From Paenibacillus allorhizosphaerae (GTDB lineage Bacteria; Bacillota; Bacilli; Paenibacillales; NBRC-103111), in NCBI RefSeq assembly GCF_910594985.1, contig NZ_CAJVCE010000011.1, positions 124,001 through 188,000 on the forward strand: 64,000 nt of DNA. The letters are read 5' to 3'. Of this stretch, positions 8,376-16,698 are shown piece by piece. The notes beneath the pieces are model-generated. The model was not told where the DNA came from. It saw only the letters and a list, made by a program, of their open reading frames with translations, and searched no databases. The position numbers and the translations under genes were made by a program. Every line of letters starts with the position of its first letter. Position 1 is the first letter of the stretch.

Positions 8376-9548
8376 ATGAAGCAAACCGGTGATTTGAATC
8401 TGGTGAAAAAAATAAACAAATCGATCGTTCTGCAGCATATTCGCAGTACTTCGCCCGTTTCAAGGGCTCGCCTGGCGGAGCTCACGGGGCTGACGAAAGC
8501 GACGGTGTCGTCGCTTGTGGCGGAGCTGATCGAAAGCAGGCTTGTCGACGAGATCGGCGCGGGGGAGTCGAGCGGAGGGCGCAAGCCTGTCATGCTGCTG
8601 TTCAACGGGACCGCCGGTTATGCGGTCGGGGTGGATCTTGGCATCAACTATATATGGGCGGCGCTGACGGATTTGAACGGCAATACGGTGGAGCAGTATC
8701 GGCTGAAGCATAACAACACCTCCGTGGAATCGGTAATCGCCGATCTGATCGCCTGCATCCGGGAGGTGGCCGGACGGGCGCCGGACAGCGCCTACGGTAT
8801 CGTCGGCATCGGCATCGGCATTCCGGGCTTCAGCGACGAACGGGGCAACGTCCTGTTCGCCCCGAATCTCGGATGGGAGAACGTGCCGCTGCAGCAGTTG
8901 ATCGAGCAGGAGTTTGCGATCCCGGTCGTGATCGACAATGAAGCGAACGCGGGCGCAGTAGGCGAAAAGCAGTTCGGCGCAGGCCAAGAAGCGGCCCATC
9001 TCGTGTACGTCAGCATCGGTATGGGGATCGGCACCGGCATTATTATCAAAGACGAGTTGTTCCGCGGCTCCTCCGGCTTCTCGGGGGAAATGGGGCATAT
9101 TTCGATCCAATATGACGGCAAGCCTTGCCGCTGCGGAAACGCCGGCTGCTGGGAGCTGTACGCGTCGGAGAACGCACTGCTGGAACAGGCGCGCGCCGTC
9201 ATGCCGGGCGGCGACGTCAGCGTAGAGACGCTCATTCGGCTGGCGGAAGAGGGGGACCTTGCCGCGATAGAATGCTTTGAACGGCTGGGTCGCTACCTCG
9301 GCATCGGGATCGTCAATATTATTAACAGCTTCAACCCGGAGCTGATTGTCATCGGGGGAAGATTGGCGGAAGCGGAGCGCTGGCTTCGCGGAGCGGTTCA
9401 TGAAGTGGTGGAGCGGCGTTCCTTGCCTTACCCCCGGGCGCAGCTGCAGGTGCAGTTTTCCGCGCTCGGCGCGGGAGCGACCGTACTTGGCGCGTGCTCG
9501 TTTGCGATCGGCAAATTTTTCGCTTCGACAAAAGTATCGGTGGAGTGA
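8376..9548 (+). CDS. xylR: ROK family xylose repressor (XylR-like)
   Basis: A 390-residue ROK protein. An N-terminal winged helix (about residues 15-70: VSRARLAELTGLTKATVSSL) binds DNA; the rest is a sugar-kinase fold with VGVDLG, the EANAGAVGE region and the ROK zinc motif CRCGNAGC. In xylose repressors this domain senses the sugar. Divergence from xylA and the palindrome between them support the role. The MFS gene begins five bases after its stop, so the two form an operon. The symbol is inferred from context. Confidence 0.88.
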   Translation: MKQTGDLNLVKKINKSIVLQHIRSTSPVSRARLAELTGLTKATVSSLVAELIESRLVDEIGAGESSGGRKPVMLLFNGTAGYAVGVDLGINYIWAALTDLNGNTVEQYRLKHNNTSVESVIADLIACIREVAGRAPDSAYGIVGIGIGIPGFSDERGNVLFAPNLGWENVPLQQLIEQEFAIPVVIDNEANAGAVGEKQFGAGQEAAHLVYVSIGMGIGTGIIIKDELFRGSSGFSGEMGHISIQYDGKPCRCGNAGCWELYASENALLEQARAVMPGGDVSVETLIRLAEEGDLAAIECFERLGRYLGIGIVNIINSFNPELIVIGGRLAEAERWLRGAVHEVVERRSLPYPRAQLQVQFSALGAGATVLGACSFAIGKFFASTKVSVE

Positions 9549-9553
9549 TCGAC

Positions 9554-10756
9554 ATGGACATACGTTCAAGCAAAGCTTCTTACCGCATCCCGTTATTTTG
9601 CGCGGTGACGCTGTTATTCTGGTTTTCGATGTACACATGCGTGCCGATATTGGCCGCCTACGTCGAAGATTTGGGGGCGTCCCATAAGATGGCCGGCCTG
9701 ATCGTCGGCATGTACGGACTGAGCCAGATGCTGCTGCGCATCCCGGTCGGCGTCATTTCGGATCGCTTCCACAAAAGGAAGCTGTTCATCGTCTTCGGGC
9801 TGGTGTTCTCCGTGCTGGCGGGCGTCGGCATTCTCGTCACGCAAGACTTGACGTGGATCTTAATATTGCGTGCGCTGGCCGGAGCGGCGGCTGCGACATG
9901 GGTCGATTTCACGATTTTGTTCGCCAGCTATTTTGCCAAGGAAGCGACGACGCAGGCGATGGGCACGCTGTCGGTCTACAACTCGCTCGGACAAATGCTC
10001 GGCATCTTGACGGGCGGCTGGTTTGCCGATTATTACGGGTGGGAATCGGCGTTTCTCATCGGGGCGGCTGTTGGCGTCATCGGGCTTGCGGCTGCATTTT
10101 ACCTGGTGGAGAAAGTGGACCCGGATGCCCAGAAGATCACCTTCGAGGGCGTGCTGGAAGTAGCGGGCGACCGGACGCTGCTGACGGTTTCGTTCTTGTC
10201 CATTTTGTTCCAGGTGTTGACCTTTGCGACGGTGTTCGGCTTTACGCCGGTGTTTGCCCAATCGCTCGGCGCTTCCAAGCTTGATATGGGATTGCTGACG
10301 TTTTTCTCCACGTTCCCGACGGCGCTTGCGGCCTGGATCGGCGGCAGGCATCTGGCTCAGAAAATCGGCGAGAAGCAGGTGGTCGTTATCGGCTTTGTTA
10401 TAAGCGGCCTCTTTACGCTGATCATTCCGTTTACGGGATCATTGTGGCTGCTCATCGCCACGCAGGCGCTGGCCGGCTTCGGCCGCGGCTTCACGTCGCC
10501 GGTGCTGATGTCGCTCAGCATCAAGCATATGGATACGGGCAAGCGGGCTACGGCCATGGGCTTCTACCAAGCGATTTACGGGCTCGGCATGTTCGGCGGG
10601 CCGCTGTTCATGGGAATCGCCGGCGATTGGCTCACGCTTCAGCAAGGATTCGTCATCGTCGGCCTGCTCGGATGCGTGACCGCCGTCCTAGGCCAGCTCC
10701 TGCTTCGCACGGGACGGCGGCCGATGCCAAACGCTGCGCCCAAAACGAATGCCTAG
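9554..10756 (+). CDS. MFS transporter
   Basis: A 400-residue protein with about 12 hydrophobic segments and the MFS loop motif near residues 60-75 (GVISDRFHKRK). It is a proton- or ion-coupled transporter in the cytoplasmic membrane. The ATG at 9554 has a GGAG site inside the end of the ROK gene, five bases downstream of its stop, showing co-transcription. Xylose or xyloside uptake is a reasonable guess from this context, but the sequence alone looks like a general MFS protein and efflux is also possible. Confidence 0.88.
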   Translation: MDIRSSKASYRIPLFCAVTLLFWFSMYTCVPILAAYVEDLGASHKMAGLIVGMYGLSQMLLRIPVGVISDRFHKRKLFIVFGLVFSVLAGVGILVTQDLTWILILRALAGAAAATWVDFTILFASYFAKEATTQAMGTLSVYNSLGQMLGILTGGWFADYYGWESAFLIGAAVGVIGLAAAFYLVEKVDPDAQKITFEGVLEVAGDRTLLTVSFLSILFQVLTFATVFGFTPVFAQSLGASKLDMGLLTFFSTFPTALAAWIGGRHLAQKIGEKQVVVIGFVISGLFTLIIPFTGSLWLLIATQALAGFGRGFTSPVLMSLSIKHMDTGKRATAMGFYQAIYGLGMFGGPLFMGIAGDWLTLQQGFVIVGLLGCVTAVLGQLLLRTGRRPMPNAAPKTNA

Positions 10757-10830
10757 ACCAAATAAAACAAAGCCGTTGCGCTTTAGATGGAGAACGGCGG
10801 AAACAGCGCAGCACCCCGCTGCGGCATAAC

Positions 10831-10884
10831 AAAATGAGCCATTCTACCCGACTATGTTTCACGGTGGGTAGAATGGCTCATTTT
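10831..10884. terminator. Strong bidirectional terminator
   Basis: A perfect 19-bp inverted repeat (10831-10849 with 10866-10884) with A and T runs on the outside. It ends the xylR-MFS operon and also faces the small minus-strand gene at 10957-11277. Confidence 0.92.
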
Positions 10885-10956
10885 GGCTTCCGCTCCAACA
10901 CGAATGTATCCTCATCGAAAAAGCTTGGTCACAAGTTCATCCTGTTCAATCACTCT

Positions 10957-11277
10957 TCAAGTATATAACAGCGTTATGACAAGCAGATTGTAGAGTACTA
11001 GTGGGAGAATCACATTGTAATAAGAAGCGCCGGCAACCGGGCCCCAGAAGCCGCGATGCCCGTGCGGATGCGGAACGCTCAAATACACGTGTCCCTCGTC
11101 GCAGCTTACGATGACGCCTTCATATACATGGCCCTCTACCGTCTGGAGACGGACGAAATGATGGGTATGCTGTTTACAAATATGGTGGATGCGGTCGCGA
11201 ATCGCCTTCAAGGTGTGAACGGCCTGCGTATCGGCTTGATACAATACTTGCGGTTGTACGGGATGGTGATAACTCAT
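10957..11277 (-). CDS. Small protein with Sm-like beta segment, unknown function
   Basis: A 106-residue protein rich in His. Its middle part (about residues 38-70, VRLQTVEGHVYEGVIVSCDE then GHVYLSVP) has the strand-turn-strand pattern of Sm/Lsm-type folds. A His/Gly/Pro patch (PHPHGHRGFWGP) follows and the last ~20 residues are hydrophobic (ILPLVLYNLLVITLLY), suggesting membrane attachment. I do not recognise a named family. It is transcribed alone. Confidence 0.7.
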   Translation of the reverse strand: MSYHHPVQPQVLYQADTQAVHTLKAIRDRIHHICKQHTHHFVRLQTVEGHVYEGVIVSCDEGHVYLSVPHPHGHRGFWGPVAGASYYNVILPLVLYNLLVITLLYT

Positions 11278-11421
11278 GACTTTACCTCCGCCTGGAATAG
11301 GCTGTTTTTACCAGCGTATGCAGGCGTCCGCCCAAAGGTTCCGCGTTTGACTAATCAGGCGAATTGCTCCGTGGTGCCATTTTTTTCGCCTCTAACGGCG
11401 CTTTACAGGCTTGACTCGCAA

Positions 11422-11469
11422 AAAAATAACCCCCGGTTCGTCGGAATCACTGACCGAACGAACAGGGGG
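11422..11469 (-). terminator. Terminator of the FAD oxidoreductase gene
   Basis: Inverted repeat CCCCCGGTTCGT (11430-11441) with 11458-11469, 11 of 12 pairs, followed on the minus strand by TTATTTTTT. It lies about 20 bases after the stop. Confidence 0.85.
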
Positions 11470-11487
11470 ATTGACTTGAATGTACCG

Positions 11488-13113
11488 CTACTTCTTCCTT
11501 GTCTTGATATACTGAGGGTAGACGATTTCGCCTGTGTCCAGCTTCGCGATTTCATCCGCCGTCCAGCCTGCGATCTTGTTGTTGCCGGTGGCGCCGGTCA
11601 GCTTGATGTTGTATTTGCTGGCGAGATAGCTGTGCAGCGCAGGCATGTCCGCTTCCTTCACTTCGCGCAGCTTTTTCTTGCCTTGAATTTGCCCGAGGAT
11701 GACGCCGATCGATTCGGCGGCCAGACTCGTATTCGGCTGAATGCGGGCACTGCCGTAAGCGATCGCCGAGGATCCGACGTTTTTTCCGGCCATAATGACG
11801 TTGTCGTAGTTTTTTAGCAGGAAGCTGCGCATCGGCATGCCATACTTGTCGGGTCGTCCCATCTCGATGCCCCATTTGTTGGCGCTCGTGCCTTGAAGAT
11901 CGAGCGGATAGCCGGCGATGCTGACGTTATCCCAGAACATCCGGGCGCCCAGCATATCGGACGGTTTCAGCACGTAATCGGTTTCGTAATGGTTGTACTC
12001 GCGGATGTACAAATAATTCGGGAAGCCGTTCAGCTCGGCATGTTCCCAGCCAGGAAGGCTTTTGCGGAAATGCTCGAGAATGAGCGGGATTTCTTTTTTG
12101 CCGAGCGTCATGGCATCCGCAACCGATTGATCGTCCGCAGGATCGACCGTATAGATCAGAAACGCGTTAATGATCACTTCCCCGTCCCGTTGGTTCACCG
12201 CATTCAGTCCCCGCAAAAACACGCGGTCGTTCGTCGGCTTGTACTTGCCGGTCATGCCGGCCAAGCTGATCGCATAGCTGTTGTCTACCGAACCCCAACC
12301 GTATTTGGTGCGCTTTTCGTCGGCCGGCGTTGCGTTGAACTGCGATTGGAACTTGGCCCAATCGACATTTTTGAATTTCATCATCATGCCCGAGCTCATA
12401 TATTCGACGTTCGTTTGCCCGTAAAATGATTCGAGTCCAGGCATCCGAGGCACTTGCAGCTTGCTTACGAGCGCGGCGAAGTCTGAGTTTTCCACCCAGT
12501 AGGAGGAGGTAATCCGTTTCTTTTGGCCGTCTTTGCCCGTGTAGACCAAGGCGTCGATCGCATGGGGGCCGAACGAACCGGGAGACAGCTCCAGACCGTT
12601 GATTTTAACACCTTGCTCGACCGGAATGTCTTTGCTCAGCTTGTCAAAATATTGCTCGAATTCCTTCAGCTTGCGAATTTTTCCGTTGCGGAATCCGTCG
12701 AACAGCTCCTTGGCCCGTCCTTGTACGAGCAGCCGATGCTGATCGTCCCGGGTTTCGTCCAGGAACAGCATTTCGCCCTGCAGCACTTGGCCTCCGAACG
12801 CTGCCCGCGGATCAAGCACTTTGACCTTCAATCCTTCGTCCGCCGCCGCTCGGGCCAAATACAACCCTTCCAATTCGCTACCGATGACGACAACATCGAC
12901 TTTCTCGGTCGGCGGGGGCGGATCTTTCGGCTCCGGTTTCGATTCCGGCTTCACGGTGCCAGGATCTGCCGTTCCGCCGGTTCCAGACGGCGCGGCGGCA
13001 TTGCGAGGTTCTTTGGCCCCGGCATTCCACTGTATCACGCTGTAGATCGCCGCCAGCGCCACCAGGGCCAGCACGGCGACGCCTACGGAGAGCCTTTTGC
13101 CTTTTTTTCTCAT
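11488..13113 (-). CDS. Membrane-anchored FAD-dependent oxidoreductase
   Basis: A 541-residue protein. An N-terminal basic stretch plus membrane helix (about residues 8-28) is followed by a Pro/Ser/Gly linker (35-70) and then a Rossmann fold (VDVVVIGSELEGLYLARAA) that binds FAD. The glycine motif is degenerate (GSELEG in place of GxGxxG). A C-terminal GKNVGSSAIAYGSAR segment fits FAD_oxidored-type proteins in which the end of the chain closes the flavin site. The anchor would place the enzyme outside the membrane, but a lipoprotein cysteine is absent. The substrate is unknown. Confidence 0.82.
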   Translation of the reverse strand: MRKKGKRLSVGVAVLALVALAAIYSVIQWNAGAKEPRNAAAPSGTGGTADPGTVKPESKPEPKDPPPPTEKVDVVVIGSELEGLYLARAAADEGLKVKVLDPRAAFGGQVLQGEMLFLDETRDDQHRLLVQGRAKELFDGFRNGKIRKLKEFEQYFDKLSKDIPVEQGVKINGLELSPGSFGPHAIDALVYTGKDGQKKRITSSYWVENSDFAALVSKLQVPRMPGLESFYGQTNVEYMSSGMMMKFKNVDWAKFQSQFNATPADEKRTKYGWGSVDNSYAISLAGMTGKYKPTNDRVFLRGLNAVNQRDGEVIINAFLIYTVDPADDQSVADAMTLGKKEIPLILEHFRKSLPGWEHAELNGFPNYLYIREYNHYETDYVLKPSDMLGARMFWDNVSIAGYPLDLQGTSANKWGIEMGRPDKYGMPMRSFLLKNYDNVIMAGKNVGSSAIAYGSARIQPNTSLAAESIGVILGQIQGKKKLREVKEADMPALHSYLASKYNIKLTGATGNNKIAGWTADEIAKLDTGEIVYPQYIKTRKK

Positions 13114-13366
13114 CGCTTACTAATTCGCTCCTTTACATATGCAGGCGACTGGCTTGGTTCCCGCAGCAATCATATTTCTCTTACTAAAGTCTACCATGTT
13201 TCATAGAACGGTTCAAAAACGATTTTTCAGCAAACCTGCGGCGTTTATTCAGTAAATGTTCAGCACCCCCACAAACGATTTCGCGATAGCGAACGATGTA
13301 GTAAATCCAGGAACTCTTCGCGCGAAAGTTCTTACACTTACATAACCCAAAGGAGAATGACACTTT

Positions 13367-14608
13367 ATGAACAATACGTTCAAGAAAACAATGATTTCCG
13401 GATTGACGCTGGCGATGGTGCTTGGCGGTTCTACGGCTGCGTTTGCAGACGGCAAAGGCAAAGGCAATGACGATAAAGGGAAAGGCCGCGACGATAACGA
13501 CCGCAGCAAGTATGAAACGACGGTAAAAGGAAACATCGATGTCAACCTCAACATCAAGCTCAGCTTCGACGATTTGAAGGGCAAAGACGTGGAGTGGGCT
13601 CAAAGATACATCGCATCTCTCGCTTCCAAACGCGTATTTGAAGGTTACGAGGACGGTACGTTCCAGCCGCGCAAAACGATCTCCCGCATTGAAGCGCTTA
13701 CGGCAGCGGTTCGTCTGATGGGACTTAGAGACCAAGCGGAATCGGCCGATGCAACACAGGCGAACTTGAACTTTAAAGATGCCGACAAGCTGAAGCAAAA
13801 ATACCCTTGGGCAGTAGGCTATGTGGCTGTAGCGCTGCAAAACGACCTGTTCTCGGAATCCGAAGACATGGTTCAACCGGAAAAAGAAGCCGACCGTCTT
13901 TGGGCGACGACACTGCTTGTCAAGGCGATGAAGCTGCAGGACGAAGCGAAGTCCAAGATGAACGCGAAGCTTCCGTTCAAGGATGCAAAGCAAATTCCGG
14001 CAGGTTCTGTCGGCTACGTAGCGGTCGCGATTGAACACAACCTTGTTGACGGCTATGAAGATAATACGTTCCGTCCGAACAAGCCGGTTACCCGTGCAGA
14101 GCTTGCGGCGCTTCTTGACCGGACAGGCAGCCAGCTTCCGGACAACGCTTCCATTAAGGGGACGGTTACGGGCACTGTGTACAACAACCTGCTGACGGTC
14201 AAAACAAGCAACAACGAAACGCTCAGCGTCGAGCTGGATCCGAACGCCTTCATCTTCCGCAACGGCTTGAAAGTGACCGCGGGCGAGCTGCAAACAAGCG
14301 ACAAGGTGCTGATCCGCACTTACGGCGGCAAAGCGATTTACGTGGAAGTGTTGAACGCTTCAAACGATCAACAGCAGCGCGTCGACTTTACGGCAACGGG
14401 AACGTTCAATAGCTACACGCTGAACTCCAAAGGCGAAATCGGCTCGATTTCGATTAACCAGCAGCAGGCCAGCGGCAGCGTGACGACAGCCGTGTACAAT
14501 GTAGCCTCCGAACTGTATATTTCCGGTGATGTAAGCCAGCTGACGCAAGGACGCCAGTTGGAGCTGAGAGGCAAAGATCAGCTCGTGCATACCATCATCA
14601 TAAAGTAG
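13367..14608 (+). CDS. S-layer homology (SLH) domain surface protein
   Basis: A 413-residue secreted protein. A signal peptide (residues 1-27, ending ...AAFA-DG) is followed by a Lys/Asp/Gly-rich linker and three SLH repeats (about 65-115, 130-190, 200-255; e.g. GYEDGTFQPRKTISRIEA and GYEDNTFRPNKPVTRAEL). SLH domains anchor proteins to pyruvylated wall polymer. The C-terminal ~160 residues are beta-rich, with repeated short modules resembling OB-like domains. AAGGAG precedes the ATG, and a terminator follows. Confidence 0.93.
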   Translation: MNNTFKKTMISGLTLAMVLGGSTAAFADGKGKGNDDKGKGRDDNDRSKYETTVKGNIDVNLNIKLSFDDLKGKDVEWAQRYIASLASKRVFEGYEDGTFQPRKTISRIEALTAAVRLMGLRDQAESADATQANLNFKDADKLKQKYPWAVGYVAVALQNDLFSESEDMVQPEKEADRLWATTLLVKAMKLQDEAKSKMNAKLPFKDAKQIPAGSVGYVAVAIEHNLVDGYEDNTFRPNKPVTRAELAALLDRTGSQLPDNASIKGTVTGTVYNNLLTVKTSNNETLSVELDPNAFIFRNGLKVTAGELQTSDKVLIRTYGGKAIYVEVLNASNDQQQRVDFTATGTFNSYTLNSKGEIGSISINQQQASGSVTTAVYNVASELYISGDVSQLTQGRQLELRGKDQLVHTIIIK

Positions 14609-14637
14609 ATAAAGATAAAAAGGTTAGAATGACAACG

Positions 14638-14687
14638 AAGAACAGTCCTCTCGAGCGGAGAATAAGCCGTGCGGGAGGGCTGTTCTT
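14638..14687 (+). terminator. Terminator after the SLH gene
   Basis: AAGAACAGtCC pairs with GGgCTGTTCTT, with TTTT at the end. Confidence 0.75.
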
Positions 14688-14815
14688 TTGTACGCTCAAG
14701 GGAAAGTTGATGGCAGGGGTGGACAGCCGTTCCGATCCGTGTATAATTATATAAATTATTAACTTGCTTGGCTGAATGACTTCGAAGGGAATCGGGCGGA
14801 GGAGCGGAGAACAAT

Positions 14816-16069
14816 ATGAAGCAAGACCGAATCAAGCTGGAAGATATCATCGTCGCCAGCCATGTGCTGAAAGATGTCGTGCATCACACCCCTTTGCAAA
14901 AAAATTTCATTCTATCGGAAAAATACGGCTGCAACGTTTTCCTCAAACGGGAGGATTTGCAGGTGGTCCGTTCGTTCAAAATACGCGGCGCGTACAATAT
15001 GATTAAAAGCTTGCCGGAGGAAAAGCTGCGCAAGGGCGTCGTCTGCGCGAGCGCGGGCAATCATGCGCAGGGCGTAGCCTACTCGTGCAAGGCGCTGGAG
15101 ATTCCGGGCAAAATTTTCATGCCGGCGACGACGCCAAGGCAAAAAATTTCGCAGGTCAAGCTGTTCGGCGGCGCCTTCGTCGAGGTGATCTTGACTGGCG
15201 ACACTTTCGACGATTCGCTTCGCGAAGCGGTCGAATGCGGGGAGCGGGAAGGGATGCAGTTCATCCATCCGTTCGATGATGCAAAAGTCGCGGCGGGACA
15301 AGGCACGGTCGGACTCGAACTGATGAACGACATGCGGAAGCCGGTCGATTACGTATTCGCCGGGATCGGCGGCGGCGGACTCATCTCCGGGATCGGTACT
15401 TACGTGAAGAGCATCAGCCCTTCGACGCGGTTGATCGGTGTGGAGGCGGCCGGTGCCCCGTCCATGCGCGAGTCGATCGACAAGGGAGAGATCGTGACGC
15501 TTGGCGAGATCGATAAATTCGTCGACGGTACGGCCGTGAAGAGAGTCGGCGAGCTAACCTTCGAAATATCCCGCGAAGTGGTGGACGACATTATCGTCGT
15601 TCACGAAGGGAAAGTGTGTACGACGATTCTCGAGCTGTACAACGAGAATGCGATCGTCGCCGAGCCGGCCGGGGCGCTGCCCGTAGCGGCGCTCGAATTT
15701 TATCGCGAGCAGATCGCGGGCAAGAACGTCGTTTGCGTCATCAGCGGCGGCAACAACGATATCGACCGGATGCAGGAAATCAAGGAGCGTTCGCTCATCT
15801 ATGAAGGGCTCAAGCACTACTTCATCGTGAACTTCCCGCAGCGTGCGGGCGCATTGCGCGAATTTCTCGAGTATGTGCTCGGACCGAATGACGATATTAC
15901 GCGCTTCGAGTATACGAAGAAAACGAGCAAGGAGAACGGGCCGGCGCTTGTGGGCATAGAGCTCAAGCAGCGGGACGATTACGGACCGCTCGTCGAGCGG
16001 ATGCAGCAGAAGGGGTTCCGATACAGCGAGATCAACAAGGACCCGCATTTGTTCAATCTATTGATTTAA
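14816..16069 (+). CDS. ilvA: Threonine dehydratase (biosynthetic)
   Basis: A 417-residue PLP enzyme that deaminates threonine to 2-oxobutyrate, the first step of isoleucine synthesis. The PLP lysine lies in VRSFKIRGAYN (about residue 55), SAGNHAQG binds the PLP phosphate side, and the Gly loop GIGGGGL is near residue 185. The C-terminal ~85 residues (from HYFIVNFPQRAGALREFL) form one ACT-like regulatory domain, as in the short Bacillus IlvA form, so isoleucine feedback control is likely. It is transcribed alone. Confidence 0.95.
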   Translation: MKQDRIKLEDIIVASHVLKDVVHHTPLQKNFILSEKYGCNVFLKREDLQVVRSFKIRGAYNMIKSLPEEKLRKGVVCASAGNHAQGVAYSCKALEIPGKIFMPATTPRQKISQVKLFGGAFVEVILTGDTFDDSLREAVECGEREGMQFIHPFDDAKVAAGQGTVGLELMNDMRKPVDYVFAGIGGGGLISGIGTYVKSISPSTRLIGVEAAGAPSMRESIDKGEIVTLGEIDKFVDGTAVKRVGELTFEISREVVDDIIVVHEGKVCTTILELYNENAIVAEPAGALPVAALEFYREQIAGKNVVCVISGGNNDIDRMQEIKERSLIYEGLKHYFIVNFPQRAGALREFLEYVLGPNDDITRFEYTKKTSKENGPALVGIELKQRDDYGPLVERMQQKGFRYSEINKDPHLFNLLI

Positions 16070-16080
16070 CAGATGAATAG

Positions 16081-16116
16081 GCAGCTTAAACCGAAGACAG
16101 TAACGGTTTAAGCTGC
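16081..16116 (+). terminator. Terminator after ilvA
   Basis: A perfect 13-bp inverted repeat, GCAGCTTAAACCG (16081-16093) with 16104-16116, followed by a T-rich stretch. Confidence 0.8.
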
Positions 16117-16150
16117 TGCTGTTTATGTATTGCTTTTTTCAAGAGAGTGT

Positions 16151-16567
16151 CTAATCGGCAAGAATGATCTCCTGGCTCATCTTCACTTGTTCGATCATGT
16201 GGCCAATATTGCCTTCCCCCGCATACCGGGACATGTCAAAAAAGTCATTATCCAGATTCGACCAGTATAATTCATTTTCATCCCCTGAGATCTTTACGTC
16301 GCGTTTCAATTTGCCGGCATACACCTCGACATAACATTGCTGAAAGTAATATTGAAAGTCCATGACATGATGCAAAACAACATCTTCTTTGGCAATGCCG
16401 GTTTCTTCCAACAGCTCCCTGTAAGCCGCCTCCATCCCCGTTTCTCCAGGTTCGATTTTTCCGCCGACCAGATTGCTTAACCCCTTATAGGGCTCTTTCA
16501 ATCGTTTGCACATCAGCAAGCGGTCCTTTTCTTTGCTGTATATCATAATGACGTTATATCCTTGCAT
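16151..16567 (-). CDS. Nudix hydrolase
   Basis: A 138-residue pyrophosphohydrolase. The Nudix box runs over residues 35-57 (GGKIEPGE...REL.EETG) with all conserved acids present. The N-terminal part (MCKRLKEPYKGLSNLVGG) resembles 8-oxo-dGTP diphosphatase-like Nudix proteins of Bacilli, but the substrate cannot be fixed. AAGGAGG precedes the ATG. It is a single gene. Confidence 0.92.
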   Translation of the reverse strand: MQGYNVIMIYSKEKDRLLMCKRLKEPYKGLSNLVGGKIEPGETGMEAAYRELLEETGIAKEDVVLHHVMDFQYYFQQCYVEVYAGKLKRDVKISGDENELYWSNLDNDFFDMSRYAGEGNIGHMIEQVKMSQEIILAD

Positions 16568-16614
16568 GGTTTGACCTCCTTATTTTTCATTTTGAGCGAA
16601 GCAGAAAATCATAT

Positions 16615-16678
16615 AAAAAAGCCGAGTTTCTGAACATCCGCTAGCGATAGCGGACGTTCGAGATACCCGGACTTTTTT
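16615..16678 (-). terminator. Terminator of the aminotransferase gene
   Basis: An interrupted long hairpin with inner TCCGCTA (16637-16643) and TAGCGGA (16648-16654), outer arms ending in runs of A and T. On the minus strand it ends in CGGCTTTTTTAT. Confidence 0.8.
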
Positions 16679-16698
16679 GCTCCAAACAACCGACAACG

